DNA of 64,000 bases from Streptomyces roseifaciens. Lineage in GTDB: Bacteria; Actinomycetota; Actinomycetes; Streptomycetales; Streptomycetaceae. Below, piece by piece: positions 43,208 to 52,058 of this stretch. Position numbers and translations under genes: made by a program. Under the pieces are notes generated by a model. It did not search any database and was not told the DNA's origin. It saw nothing but the letters and a program-made list of their open reading frames with translations. Position 1 is the stretch's first letter, and each line of letters starts with the position of its first letter. Where the stretch lies: contig NZ_LNBE01000003.1 in NCBI RefSeq assembly GCF_001445655.1, forward strand, positions 2,028,530 to 2,092,529. The letters run 5' to 3'.

Positions 43208-44551
43208 TCACCGGTTCTTCCACTCGGGCAGGACGTGCTCGTCGGCCACCACCCTGTCGGCCACGCTCTCCCGCAGGGACGGGCGGCGGGCCCGGGCTCG
43301 CTCGTACCACCGGCCATACCGGTCGGCGAGAGGAACGGACGAGACGCCGTGCAGGAGGATGCCGAGCCCGACGGTGACGGCGACGACGGTGCCCATGAGC
43401 CGGGCCTCCGGGACCTTCTCGGCCGCCACGAGCAGCCCGAGGACGAGGGAGGGCAGGCCACGGGGGCCGAACCATCCGGTGTAGGCCAGGGTGGGGGAGG
43501 ACAGCCGGCTGCCGGCGAGCGCGAGGGCGGTGGGCAGCATGCGCACGGCCGTCAGGCTCAGCACCGCGTAAATGACGATGGGCCGGCTCAGGTGCTGCAG
43601 GGCGGGGCCTAGCAGCACCGCGCCGAAGACCAGGAAGGTCAGCGAAGCCAGGAGCGCCGCCAGATGCTCCACGGACTCGAGGGTGTCGTCCTCGGCGTCC
43701 TCGGCGTCCCCGGCGTCCTGAGCGTTCGCTACGACTTCCGGCGGCGGTCCCGCGCGCATGGCGGCCGCGAAGGCGAACCCCGCCACCCAGGCGGCGACGA
43801 AGGGACTGCCGCCCGTGGCCGCCGCGAGCGCGCCCGCCCCCGCGGCGAGGGCGAGGGGGAGAATGCGGCGCCAGTCGTCGGTGACCCGCCCGGCGGCCCA
43901 CGACCTGGACAGCAGCACCCCACCGAGCCCCCCGGCCACCAGGCCCAGCACGGGGCTGAGCAGCAGGACCTGCCGGAGGATTCCCGTCACCCCCTCGTGA
44001 GATGCCGCTGTCCCGGGCAGCCCGGCGAGGAGGACGGCGAAGACCGGCAGGACCAGGCACTCGTTCAGCCCGCACTCGGCGTTGAGCCCGTGCCGCACGA
44101 CCGCGGGGATGCGCCGTGCGAACACGGCGGCCTTGCCCACGGAGGCGTCGGTGGGCGCGAGGATCACCGCGACGAGCACCGACTCCCATACCGTCAGGCC
44201 CGGCAGCAGCGCCCACGCGAGCAGACCACCGCCCACGATGGTCAACGGCAGTCCGACGGAGAGGAGACGGACGGGCAGGAACCAGCCGTTGCGGAACTCC
44301 TCCGAACGGACGGTGGCGGCGTCGGTGAACAGGACCAGCGCCAGTGCCACCTCGGCGAGGGCGAGCACCGGCCCGGTGTCGCGCTCCAGATCCAGAAGCC
44401 CGAGGCCGACCGGGCCGATGAGCACGCCCGCGGCGGTGAACACCATCGGGGCCGACACGACGGTCGCGGCCAGCCGCCGGGAGACCAGCGCGTACCCACC
44501 GGTGACGGCGGCCACCGCAGCCACCGCCCACCCGCCGCCTCCTCCGCTCAC
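43208..44551 (-). CDS. Na+/H+ antiporter, CPA1 family
   Basis: The start is GTG 44551, with GGAGGAGGG 3-4 nt upstream; a longer frame to 44845 is unlikely. The 447-residue protein has about 12 membrane helices. Motifs include VFTAAGVLIGPVGLGLLDLE, ALALVLFTDAATVRSEEF, VAVILAPTDASVGKAAVFAR and HGLNAECGLNECLVLPVFAV, with the APTDA and ECGLND-like (here ECGLNE) ion-binding residues. It exchanges Na+ or K+ for H+ at the cytoplasmic membrane. The tail repeats GGAAGA(A/G)CCGGTGAC just after the stop. It converges with the DUF2252 gene. Confidence 0.9.
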   Translation of the reverse strand: MSGGGGGWAVAAVAAVTGGYALVSRRLAATVVSAPMVFTAAGVLIGPVGLGLLDLERDTGPVLALAEVALALVLFTDAATVRSEEFRNGWFLPVRLLSVGLPLTIVGGGLLAWALLPGLTVWESVLVAVILAPTDASVGKAAVFARRIPAVVRHGLNAECGLNECLVLPVFAVLLAGLPGTAASHEGVTGILRQVLLLSPVLGLVAGGLGGVLLSRSWAAGRVTDDWRRILPLALAAGAGALAAATGGSPFVAAWVAGFAFAAAMRAGPPPEVVANAQDAGDAEDAEDDTLESVEHLAALLASLTFLVFGAVLLGPALQHLSRPIVIYAVLSLTAVRMLPTALALAGSRLSSPTLAYTGWFGPRGLPSLVLGLLVAAEKVPEARLMGTVVAVTVGLGILLHGVSSVPLADRYGRWYERARARRPSLRESVADRVVADEHVLPEWKNR

Positions 44552-44804
44552 AGTCCCTCCTCCGGCCCGCCGCGGCGCGCTGCGCACCGACGTGGCTCCC
44601 GCGCCGGCCCGGATGCCGGGGTGGGGCGGTCGGGCCCCTCGTGCCCGCGCGGGCGGACCTGTCCAGGAAGAGTGATCGGTACGGTGCGCCCTCCGGCACT
44701 GGACACGCGGACGCTCACCCGATGGACGCACACGGGTTCCGGGCCGGCGGATAGGACCGCTGATGCCCGCAAGGGCTGACGGACAACTGGCGATGCCACG
44801 TCCT

Positions 44805-45950
44805 TCAGGCGGCCGCGTCGGCCCTCCGTTCTCCCTCGGCGGCATGGTGAATGGGCGTGCCCGAGCCGGTCAGGGGGACTCCCGTCCCGCCCCGCCGGGC
44901 CGCCACGATCTCCGCCGCGATCGACAGGGCCGTCTCCTCGGGCGTACGGGCGCCGAGGTCGAGGCCGATCGGCGACCTCAGCCGGGCCAGCTCCTGGTCG
45001 GTCACGCCTGCGTCGCGCAGCCGCCGGTCGCGGTCCGCGTGGGTGCGGCGCGAGCCCATCGCGCCGACGAACGCGACCGGCATCCGCAGCGCCTCCTTCA
45101 GCAGGGGTACGTCGAACTTGGCGTCGTGGGTGAGCACGCACAGGACCGTGCGCCCGTCGACCGCGGTGCGCCGCAGATAGCGGTGCGGCCAGTCGACCAC
45201 GATGTCGTCGGCCCCGGGGAAGCGGTCCCGGGTGGCGAAGACGGGGCGGGCGTCGCACACGGTCACGTGGTAGCCGAGGAACTTGCCCGCGCGCACGAGC
45301 GCTGCGGCGAAGTCGACCGCACCGAAGACGATCATGCGGGGCGGCGGCACGCTCGCTTCGACGAGCAGCGTGAGACCACCGGGGCAGTGCGATCCGTCCT
45401 CCGAGAGTTCGACCGTGCCGGTGCGGCCGGTGTCCAGCACGGCCCGGGCCTCGGCCGCTGCCGTCCGGTCCAGTGCCGCGGGGCCGCCGAGGGTGCCGTC
45501 GTACGCTCCCGTGTCGCGCACGAGCAGGAGCCGGCCGAGGAGCCCGGCCGGACCCCGGACGACCCGGGCGACCGCCACCGGCTCCCCTGCGGCAGCAGTC
45601 GACAACGCCGATCGGAACATCGCCCGCCACGGCGCGTCCGCGGCGACCGGCGTGATCATGACGTCGATGACCCCGCCGCAGGTGAGCCCGGTCGCGAAGG
45701 CGTCCTCGTCGCTGTAGCCGAACCGTTCGACGACCGTCTCGCCGTCTGCCAGCGCCTGCCGGCACAGCTCGTACACCGCTCCCTCGACGCAGCCCCCGGA
45801 GACCGAGCCGATGACCGTGCCCTCGCCGTCGACGGCGAGGGCGGCGCCGGGGCCGCGCGGGGCGCTGCCGGTGACGGCCACGACGGTGGCGACGGCGAAG
45901 TCCCTGCCCTGCCCGGCCCAGCGGTGCAGCTCCTCGGCGATGTCAAGCAT
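44805..45950 (-). CDS. paoD: XdhC/PaoD-type molybdenum cofactor chaperone
   Basis: A 381-residue protein from ATG 45950, starting MLDIAEELHRWAGQGRDFAV. XdhC motifs: VVAVTGSAPRGPGAALAV, GTVIGSVSGGCVEGAVYELC, MIVFGAVDFAAALVRAGKFL, LCVLTHDAKFDVPLLKEAL, FVGAMGSRRTHADRDRRL and SPIGLDLGARTPEETALSIA. This family sulfurates or inserts Mo-cofactor into molybdenum hydroxylases. It is the last gene of a four-gene operon and its first 8 bp (ATGCTTGA) overlap the end of the large subunit gene. Confidence 0.92.
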   Translation of the reverse strand: MLDIAEELHRWAGQGRDFAVATVVAVTGSAPRGPGAALAVDGEGTVIGSVSGGCVEGAVYELCRQALADGETVVERFGYSDEDAFATGLTCGGVIDVMITPVAADAPWRAMFRSALSTAAAGEPVAVARVVRGPAGLLGRLLLVRDTGAYDGTLGGPAALDRTAAAEARAVLDTGRTGTVELSEDGSHCPGGLTLLVEASVPPPRMIVFGAVDFAAALVRAGKFLGYHVTVCDARPVFATRDRFPGADDIVVDWPHRYLRRTAVDGRTVLCVLTHDAKFDVPLLKEALRMPVAFVGAMGSRRTHADRDRRLRDAGVTDQELARLRSPIGLDLGARTPEETALSIAAEIVAARRGGTGVPLTGSGTPIHHAAEGERRADAAA

Positions 45951-48084
45951 GCGGTTCCCTCGTGCTCGTCCCGCCCAGGATGACGCGGTCCGGCCTGATG
46001 GGCAGGCTCCGGTGGCGTACGCCCGTCGCGTGCCAGACCGCGTTGGCGACGGCCGCCGCGGCGCCCACGATGCCGATCTCGCCGATGCCCTTGATGCCGA
46101 CCGGGTCGTCCGGGTCCGGGGCGGGGTCGTCGATCCAGTCCGCCTCGATGCGGGGCACGTCGGCGTGCGTGGCGACGTGGTATCCCGCGAGGTCGGCGCC
46201 GTAGTGACCGCCGGAGGCGCGGTCCCGGACGGCCTCTTCGTGCAGGGCCATGGAGATGCCCCAGGCCATTCCGCCGACGAACTGGTTGCGGGCGGTGAGC
46301 GGGTTGACGATCCGGCCCGCCGCGAAGATGCCGAGCATGCGCCGCACCCGTACCTCGCCGGTGCCGACGTCGACGGCGACCTCGGCGAACTGGGCTCCGA
46401 AGGAGTGCCGTTCCTTCGGAGGGAGCGCATCGACGGCCTCGGTGGTGTCCGACCGTACCGTGATCCCCTGCGGCGGGATGTCGGCGCCCGGGGCGAGCCG
46501 CTCGCGCAATTCGGCGGCCGCAGCGGTGATCGCCCAGGCCCAGGAGCGGGTGCCCATCGAACCTCCGGCGATCATCGCCGGTCCGAAGTCGCTGTCCCCG
46601 ATCCGCACCCGGACGCGGTCCGGTCCGGTCTCCAGCGCGTCGGCGGCCACCTGGGTGAGCGCGGTCCGTGCGCCGGTGCCGATGTCCGCCGCGGAGATCC
46701 GTACGGTGAAGGTCCCGTCCGCCTCCGCCGTCACGGCCGCCGTGGACGGCCGGGCCATCACCGGGAAGGAGGCCGCCGCCGTGCCCGTGCCGAGCAGCCA
46801 GCGACCTTCACAGCGCACGCCGGGACGAGGGTCGCGGTCCGCCCAGCCGAAGCGGCGGGCGCCCTCCCGGAAGCAGGCGAGCAGGTGGCGGCCGCTGAAG
46901 GGCAGGCCGGACAGGGGTCCCCGCTCGGGCTCGTTGCGCACGCGCAGCTCGATGGGGTCGATGCCGCACTTCTCGGCGAGTTCGTCGAGCGCCGCCTCCA
47001 GCGCGAACGAGCCCGGCGCCTCGCCCGGTGCGCGCATCCAGCTCGGGGTCGGCACGTCGAGGCGTACCACCCGGTTGACCGTGTGGTGGGCGTCCGCGTC
47101 GTACATCACCCGGCCCGTAGCGGCGCTCGGCTCGACGAATTCGTACACGGTGGAGGTGAGGCTCAGCGAGCGGTGCTCCAGCGCGCGCAGCCGCCCGTCG
47201 GCGTCGGCGCCCAGCCTGACCCGCTGTGCCGTGGGGCTGCGGTAGCCGGCGAGCGAGAACATCTGGCGGCGCGTCAGGACGACCCGCACCGGGCGCCGGA
47301 GGACGGTCGCGGCCATCACGGCGGCCACCTGATGGGTGCGGAGCCCCTTGCTGCCGAACCCGCCGCCGACGTGTTCGGACCGCACCCGGACCGAGGCCGG
47401 GTCGAGCGAGAACAGGCTCGCGAGCTCGCCCGCGACCCAGGTGGTGCCCTGGTTGGAGTCGACGACCTCGAGCCGGCCGCCGTCCCAGCGGGCCGTGGCC
47501 GCATGCGGCTCCATCGGACTGTGGTGCTCTTCGGGGGTGGCGTACTCCGCGTCCACGACGACGGCGGACGCCGCGAGCCCGGCCTCCAGGTCCCCCTTCT
47601 CGACGACGGCCGGCAGCTGGCCGTCCAAGGGGTACGCGTCCGGGCGGCCGCCGGAGAACGCGATGTCGTACGGCTCCTCCTCGTAGTGCACGACGAGCGC
47701 TTCGGCGGCCTCCCTGGCCTGCTCGGGCGTCCCGGCGACGACCAGCGCCACGGGCCAGCCCATGTGCGGCACCCGGTCGTGCTGGAACGCGGCGCAGGTC
47801 GGGTCCGGCGGAACCCCCAGGAGACCGATGTAGCCGGTGTCGACCCGCGGGGCGTTCCCGTGGTGGAGAACGGTGAGCACCCCCGGCATCGCGAGGACCG
47901 CGTCCGTTTCCAGCGAACGGATGCGGCCACGGGCGACGGTGGACAGCACCAGCCAGCCGTGGGCGAGTCCGGCGAAGGGGACCTCGGCGGCGTAGCGGGC
48001 CGCTCCCGTGACCTTGTCGCGGCCTTCCACCCGGGTGCGCGCGGTGCCGACGGCGCCCTTGCGTGCCGTTGGGGCGGTGGTCAT
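45943..48084 (-). CDS. paoC: Molybdenum hydroxylase large subunit (PaoC/YagR type)
   Basis: A 713-residue protein from ATG 48084 (MTTAPTARKGAVGTARTRVE). The Mo-cofactor domain shows GRDKVTGAARYAAEVPF, HSPMEPHAATARWDG, RVRSEHVGGGFGSKGL, TGTAAASFPVMARPSTAAV, IGTGARTALTQVAADAL and the catalytic Glu in VGIKGIGEIGIVGAAAAVAN. At 713 residues it is the short YagR/PaoC type, not the ~780-residue CO dehydrogenase or xanthine dehydrogenase type. It oxidises an aldehyde (or N-heterocycle), passing electrons to the FeS/FAD subunits. No signal peptide, so cytoplasmic. ATGA overlap with the FAD subunit gene. Confidence 0.92.
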   Translation of the reverse strand: MTTAPTARKGAVGTARTRVEGRDKVTGAARYAAEVPFAGLAHGWLVLSTVARGRIRSLETDAVLAMPGVLTVLHHGNAPRVDTGYIGLLGVPPDPTCAAFQHDRVPHMGWPVALVVAGTPEQAREAAEALVVHYEEEPYDIAFSGGRPDAYPLDGQLPAVVEKGDLEAGLAASAVVVDAEYATPEEHHSPMEPHAATARWDGGRLEVVDSNQGTTWVAGELASLFSLDPASVRVRSEHVGGGFGSKGLRTHQVAAVMAATVLRRPVRVVLTRRQMFSLAGYRSPTAQRVRLGADADGRLRALEHRSLSLTSTVYEFVEPSAATGRVMYDADAHHTVNRVVRLDVPTPSWMRAPGEAPGSFALEAALDELAEKCGIDPIELRVRNEPERGPLSGLPFSGRHLLACFREGARRFGWADRDPRPGVRCEGRWLLGTGTAAASFPVMARPSTAAVTAEADGTFTVRISAADIGTGARTALTQVAADALETGPDRVRVRIGDSDFGPAMIAGGSMGTRSWAWAITAAAAELRERLAPGADIPPQGITVRSDTTEAVDALPPKERHSFGAQFAEVAVDVGTGEVRVRRMLGIFAAGRIVNPLTARNQFVGGMAWGISMALHEEAVRDRASGGHYGADLAGYHVATHADVPRIEADWIDDPAPDPDDPVGIKGIGEIGIVGAAAAVANAVWHATGVRHRSLPIRPDRVILGGTSTREPHA

Positions 48085-49073
48085 CGGGCGGCCTCCTCGG
48101 CGAGTTCGGACAGCACCGCCACCACGAGATTGCGCATCAGCGTCACCTTGTACCCGTTGTGCGGCAGCGGCTCGGCGGCCGCCAGTTCGGCGTCCGCTGC
48201 GGCGGCGAACGCCTCGCCGCCGGGGTGCGCCCCGGTCAGCGCCCGTTCGGCCGCCGTGGCCCGCCACGGCCGGGACGCGACCGCGCCGAAGGCCAGGCGC
48301 GCATCACGTATCACGCCGTCCCGGAGGTCCAGCGCGGCGGCGACCGAGCCGATCGCGAAGGCGTACGAGGCACGCTCGCGCACCTTCCGGTAGCGGGAGC
48401 GGGCGGCGGCCGGAGCGGGTGGCAGGGTGACGCCGGTGATCAGTGCTCCCTGCGGCAGGGCGGTCTCCAGGTGCGGCGTGTCGCCCACGGGCAGGTAGAA
48501 CTCGGTCAGCGGCAACGCACCCGGACCCCCGGTCGTTTCGTACGAGACGACGGCGTCGAAGGCCGTCAGCGCCACGGCCATGTCCGAGGGGTGGACCGCC
48601 ACGCAGTGGCCGGAGGCTCCCAGGATCGCGTGGTTGCGGTGTTCGCCCTCGACGGCGGGGCAGCCGCTGCCGGGGACGCGCTTGTTGCAGGGTCTGGTCA
48701 CGTCGGTGAAGTAGCCGCAGCGGGTGCGCTGGAGCAGGTTTCCGCCGACCGTGGCCATGTTGCGCAGCTGCCCGGAGGCGCCGGCCAGCACCGCCTGCGC
48801 CAGCGCCGGGTAGCGGCGCCGGACGTCGGGGTGCGCGGCGAGGTCGCTGTTGGTGACGGTCGCGCCGATGTGCAGACCTCCGTCCGCGGTCGGCTCGATG
48901 CGGCCCAAGGGCAGTTCGCGCACGTCGACGAGGCGGGCGGGGCGCTCGACGCCGGCCTTCATCAGGTCGACGAGGTTGGTGCCGCCGCCGAGGAAGCGGG
49001 CGCCGGGATCGGCATCGAGCAGGGCGAGGGCGCCGGAGACGTCGAACACGCGCTGATATCCGAACTCCTTCAC
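48081..49073 (-). CDS. paoB: Molybdenum hydroxylase FAD subunit with extra 4Fe-4S motif (PaoB/YagS type)
   Basis: A 330-residue protein from GTG 49073 (VKEFGYQRVFDVSGALALLD). The FAD loops are ARFLGGGTNLVDLMKAG and MATVGGNLLQRTRCG. The insertion TRCGYFTDVTRPCNKRVPGS followed by GCPAVEGEHRNHAILG has the cysteines that bind a [4Fe-4S] cluster in E. coli PaoB and 4-hydroxybenzoyl-CoA reductase-like subunits. This places the enzyme with PaoABC, not xanthine dehydrogenase. Overlaps by 4 bp on both sides (GTGA and ATGA) imply coupled translation. Confidence 0.93.
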   Translation of the reverse strand: MKEFGYQRVFDVSGALALLDADPGARFLGGGTNLVDLMKAGVERPARLVDVRELPLGRIEPTADGGLHIGATVTNSDLAAHPDVRRRYPALAQAVLAGASGQLRNMATVGGNLLQRTRCGYFTDVTRPCNKRVPGSGCPAVEGEHRNHAILGASGHCVAVHPSDMAVALTAFDAVVSYETTGGPGALPLTEFYLPVGDTPHLETALPQGALITGVTLPPAPAAARSRYRKVRERASYAFAIGSVAAALDLRDGVIRDARLAFGAVASRPWRATAAERALTGAHPGGEAFAAAADAELAAAEPLPHNGYKVTLMRNLVVAVLSELAEEAAR

Positions 49074-49660
49074 GCGGCCGCCCCCTCGGCCGCCGTGGTC
49101 GCCGCGTGCTCCGTGCTCTCCGTCCGGACAGCGGCCGCGCGGGCGACCGCCTGCACGATCGACACGTAGGCGGCGCAGCGGCACAGGTTCCCGCTCATCC
49201 GCTCGCGAATCTCGTCGTCGGTCAGCGGGGGCGGGCCCGCTTCGGGCCGTACGTCGTCGGTGACGGCGCTCGGCCACCCTGCTGCGTGTTCCTCGATCAC
49301 TCCGATCGCCGAGCAGATCTGCCCCGGAGTGCAGTAGCCGCACTGGTAGCCGTCCAGGTCGAGGAACGCCTGCTGGACCGGGTGCAGTTGACCGTCTTCG
49401 GCGAGGCCTTCGACGGTGGTGATCGCACGTCCCTCGGCCGCCACCGCGAGCTGCAGGCAGGCCACGGCCCGGCGTCCGTCGAGCAGGACGGTGCAGGCAC
49501 CGCATTGCCCTTGGTCGCAGCCCTTCTTGGTGCCGGTCAGGTCGAGGCGCTCGCGTAACGCGTCGAGGAGGGTGGTGCGGTGGTCGACGGTCAGAGTGTG
49601 CTTGTCGCCGTTGATGTCCAAGGTGACGAAGCTGTGCGTGGGTGAGGGGGGTGGGGCCAT
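49070..49660 (-). CDS. paoA: Molybdenum hydroxylase 2Fe-2S subunit (PaoA/YagT type)
   Basis: A 196-residue protein from ATG 49660 (MAPPPSPTHSFVTLDINGDK), with AGAAGG 6 nt upstream. The first cluster motif is KKGCDQGQCGACTVLLDGRR; the second lies in YQCGYCTPGQICSAIGVIE and MSGNLCRCAAYVSIVQAV. E. coli PaoA carries a Tat signal; here none is present, so the enzyme stays in the cytoplasm. First gene of the four-gene operon, divergent from a TetR gene and preceded by paired palindromes. Confidence 0.93.
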   Translation of the reverse strand: MAPPPSPTHSFVTLDINGDKHTLTVDHRTTLLDALRERLDLTGTKKGCDQGQCGACTVLLDGRRAVACLQLAVAAEGRAITTVEGLAEDGQLHPVQQAFLDLDGYQCGYCTPGQICSAIGVIEEHAAGWPSAVTDDVRPEAGPPPLTDDEIRERMSGNLCRCAAYVSIVQAVARAAAVRTESTEHAATTAAEGAAA

Positions 49661-49963
49661 GATCAGCCTTCTTTCGCGTATCCGGAGCACGCCGAGGGGC
49701 GGGCCGGCAGGCAGACGAATCAGGAGCCGAATCAGGAGGTGGAGGTCCGGGCGGGAGGGGGCGCGCTGTACGTACGTGGCGACGTGGGTCCGGGAGCACC
49801 GTAGGCGGCGGAGATCGCAAAGCCGGTGCCGCAACGGCCACCAGCAGGCCGTGTCCGCCGCTATGGTGAGCACAAGCGGACAACTGTCCGCTCATTCGGA
49901 GCGTAGTGGACAGTTGTCCGGTTAACAAGGGCGGGATTCGGGCACGCGCCGCCGGGAGGACGA
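49661..49963. promoter_or_regulatory. Divergent promoter region of the molybdoenzyme operon and tetR
   Basis: About 300 bp. The left 200 bp form the untranslated leader of paoA and show no gene. The right part holds two operator-like palindromes, described separately, next to the tetR start at 49964. Confidence 0.55.
49875..49919. promoter_or_regulatory. Paired palindromic operators (GGACAACTGTCC / GGACAGTTGTCC)
   Basis: AGCGGACA-AC-TGTCCGCT (49875-49892) and GGACA-GT-TGTCC (49908-49919). The 12-bp cores are exact reverse complements of each other and their centres are 30 bp apart, close to three helical turns. Together they form a larger dyad. The position just upstream of tetR makes them the likely binding sites of its product. 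Confidence 0.8.
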
Positions 49964-50542
49964 GTGCAGGAGAAGAAGGACGCGGCTCTGCGGTCGGACG
50001 CGAGGCGAAACCGCGAGCGCATCCTCGAAGCTGCGGTGGCCGAGCTGACGCGCTGCCCGGACGCCCCGCTGAGTGCGATCGCCAAGAAGGCGGGCGTCGG
50101 GCAGGGCACGTTCTACCGCAACTTCCCCCACCGCGAGGCACTCGTCCTCGAGATCTACCGCTACGAAATGCAGCAGGTCGCCGACACGGCGGCCCAGTTG
50201 CTCGAGACGCGGGAACCGGAGCGGGCCCTGCGCGAGTGGATGGACCGCCTCGCGCGGTTCGCCATGACCAAGGCCGGCCTGGCGGACGCGATCCGCATGG
50301 CCACCAGCAGGCCCGGGGGACCGGCGAAGCCGGGACACGCACCGGTGACCTCCGCGGCCGGCCTCCTGCTCCGCGCCAACGAGCAGGCAGGCACCATCCG
50401 CCCGGGCGTTTCCCCGGACGACTTCCTCCTCGCCATCGCCGGCCTCTGGCAGATCGACCCCCGCTCGGACTGGCAGCCGCGCGCCACCCGGCTGTTGGAC
50501 CTCGTCATGGACGGACTGCGCGCGGGAGCGCCGGGGCGGTGA
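49964..50542 (+). CDS. TetR-family regulator of the molybdoenzyme operon
   Basis: A 192-residue protein from GTG 49964 (MQEKKDAALRSDARRNRERI). The HTH reads APLSAIAKKAGVGQGTFYRN, FPHREALVLEIY, typical of the AcrR/SACE_7040-like group that often sits beside oxidoreductase genes. GGGAGGACGA is upstream. It is divergent from paoABCD and followed by the amidase gene with a GTGA overlap. Likely a repressor released by an aldehyde or the enzyme's product; inference from layout. Confidence 0.9.
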   Translation: MQEKKDAALRSDARRNRERILEAAVAELTRCPDAPLSAIAKKAGVGQGTFYRNFPHREALVLEIYRYEMQQVADTAAQLLETREPERALREWMDRLARFAMTKAGLADAIRMATSRPGGPAKPGHAPVTSAAGLLLRANEQAGTIRPGVSPDDFLLAIAGLWQIDPRSDWQPRATRLLDLVMDGLRAGAPGR

Positions 50543-51135
50543 CCGCGTCGGGAATCATGGGCCTCATGGAACGCTATGCCTGCGATCACCTCGTCAGCTG
50601 GCACCACCGGCTGCCCGAGCGCCCTCTCGACACCATCACCATGGTCGTGCTGCACGCCACCGAGCTGCCCGGTTTCGACGAGGCGCTGCTGGAAGCCGAC
50701 AAGACGGCACGGGCGAGCGAGATCGGGCGCGGGATGTGCGGGCACCTGTACCTCGACCGGGACGGTACGGTGCACCAACTGGTGCCGTTCGAACGCGTCG
50801 CCCAACACGTCCGCGGACACAACACCCCGTCCATCGGCATCGAACTGATCAACCGCGGGCGATACCCCCGCTGGTTCGACGCCGGCCACCAGACCCCTAC
50901 CGAGCCGTTCCCGGCCGCGCAGGTGCAATCACTCCGGGAGGTGCTGAGGGCGCTTCGCGGCGAATTCCGCCACCTCACCGACCTGTACCGGCACAGCGAT
51001 CTCGATACCGCCCTGGTCCCGGCAGCGGACCGCCCCGAGGTGAACGTGCGCCGCCGGATCGACCCCGGACCGCTCTTCCCCTGGAAAGCCGTGTCGGCTT
51101 TCTGGACCGGGCTCGGCCACGGACAGGAACCTTAG
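50539..51135 (+). CDS. N-acetylmuramoyl-L-alanine amidase (Amidase_2)
   Basis: The start is GTG 50539, overlapping the tetR stop; ATG 50557 and ATG 50566 are alternatives. About 198 residues. Motifs: MVVLHATELPGFDEAL (zinc His), GHLYLDRDGTVHQLVPFERV, AQHVRGHNTPSIGIELINRG and LTDLYRHSDLDTALVPA (second His). This is the zinc amidase fold (AmpD/PGRP) that cuts the muramoyl-L-Ala bond. No signal peptide is visible, so it may act on recycled muropeptides in the cytoplasm, like AmpD. Confidence 0.88.
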   Translation: MTASGIMGLMERYACDHLVSWHHRLPERPLDTITMVVLHATELPGFDEALLEADKTARASEIGRGMCGHLYLDRDGTVHQLVPFERVAQHVRGHNTPSIGIELINRGRYPRWFDAGHQTPTEPFPAAQVQSLREVLRALRGEFRHLTDLYRHSDLDTALVPAADRPEVNVRRRIDPGPLFPWKAVSAFWTGLGHGQEP

Positions 51136-51290
51136 GCCGGGGTGCACCGGGCCCTGGAACCCTCGTGGCGCGAGGAGCTTTCCGCCGGTGAGGTGATCGC
51201 CAATACCGGGCCCGGAATGGTCGCCCAGTGCCTGCCGCCGGGTGGAGTCCCGGCCGGCTCCGAGCAGTAGCACCGGGGGGCCGCGCCGCC

Positions 51291-52058
51291 GTGCCGACCG
51301 TCGACATCGTCATCCGGAGCCATGCCAAGGACTTCGCGTGGCTCCGGCACTGCCTGTCCGCCGTTCGGCGCCGCTGTACCGGGTTCCGCCGTGTCATCGT
51401 GGTGGTGCCCCGCAGGAGCGCATCGCGTCTCACCCGGTACGGCATCGAGGCCGACAGCATCGTCCGGTGCCCGGACTACGCCGAGGACTACCTGGGCCAG
51501 CAGGTCACCAAGGTTCTCGCCGACCGGCTCACCGACGCCGACCTCATCGCGCACCTCGACTCCGACTGCGTGGTCCGCCGCCTCATGATCCCGGCCGACC
51601 TGATGGACGGAGCGGGCCGCCCCCGCATGCTGTACACCCCGGACCGCCACTTCCGCCGCGGGGTGCCCTGGCGGACGGCGACGGAACGCTTTCTGGGGCA
51701 CCCGGTCAGCTGCGACTACATGCGCCGCCAGCCGCTCGTGTACCCGCGGTGGCTCTATGGGGAACTGCGGGAGCACAGCAGGCGTGAGCACGGCATGGAA
51801 CTGTCCGGGTACATCCAGGCCCGGCGCCCCCTGGGGTTCTCCGAATTGAACGCGCTGGGCGCGTACGCCCACCGGCATCACAGGGGAGCGTTCGCGTGGA
51901 CGCTGCATCCCAGCCCGGCCTACGACGCGACGCTGACCCGCGTCTTCTGGAGCTGGGCCGGCGTCACGCCGGCCGCCCGAAGAGAGCTGCGAAGACTCGA
52001 CCAGGAGGACACGGCACCACTCGGGACGGGGGACGGGGATGTTCCGGCCGAGTCGTGA
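51291..52058 (+). CDS. DUF6492 / glycosyltransferase-like protein
   Basis: A 255-residue protein from GTG 51291, starting PTVDIVIRSHAKDFAWLRHC after the initiator. Features: VIRSHAKDFAWL, RVIVVVPRRSASRLT, DLIAHLDSDCVVRRLMIPAD (a DxD-like HLDSDC), MLYTPDRHFRRGVPWRTATE and YIQARRPLGFSELNALGAYA. This is the GT-A-like pattern of DUF6492. The donor and acceptor are unknown. The last 20 bp overlap the oxygenase gene, which points to a shared transcript. Confidence 0.75.
   Translation: MPTVDIVIRSHAKDFAWLRHCLSAVRRRCTGFRRVIVVVPRRSASRLTRYGIEADSIVRCPDYAEDYLGQQVTKVLADRLTDADLIAHLDSDCVVRRLMIPADLMDGAGRPRMLYTPDRHFRRGVPWRTATERFLGHPVSCDYMRRQPLVYPRWLYGELREHSRREHGMELSGYIQARRPLGFSELNALGAYAHRHHRGAFAWTLHPSPAYDATLTRVFWSWAGVTPAARRELRRLDQEDTAPLGTGDGDVPAES

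Noticed and set aside
43160..43215. Duplicated GGAAGARCCGGTGAC at the end of the antiporter gene as a regulatory element
   Set aside because: It is most simply a small duplication past a stop codon between convergent genes; the included hairpin has only a 5-bp stem.
44805..49660. Assignment as xanthine dehydrogenase or CO dehydrogenase
   Set aside because: The large subunit is of the shorter YagR type and the FAD subunit carries the PaoB 4Fe-4S insertion, so PaoABC-like aldehyde oxidoreductase fits better.
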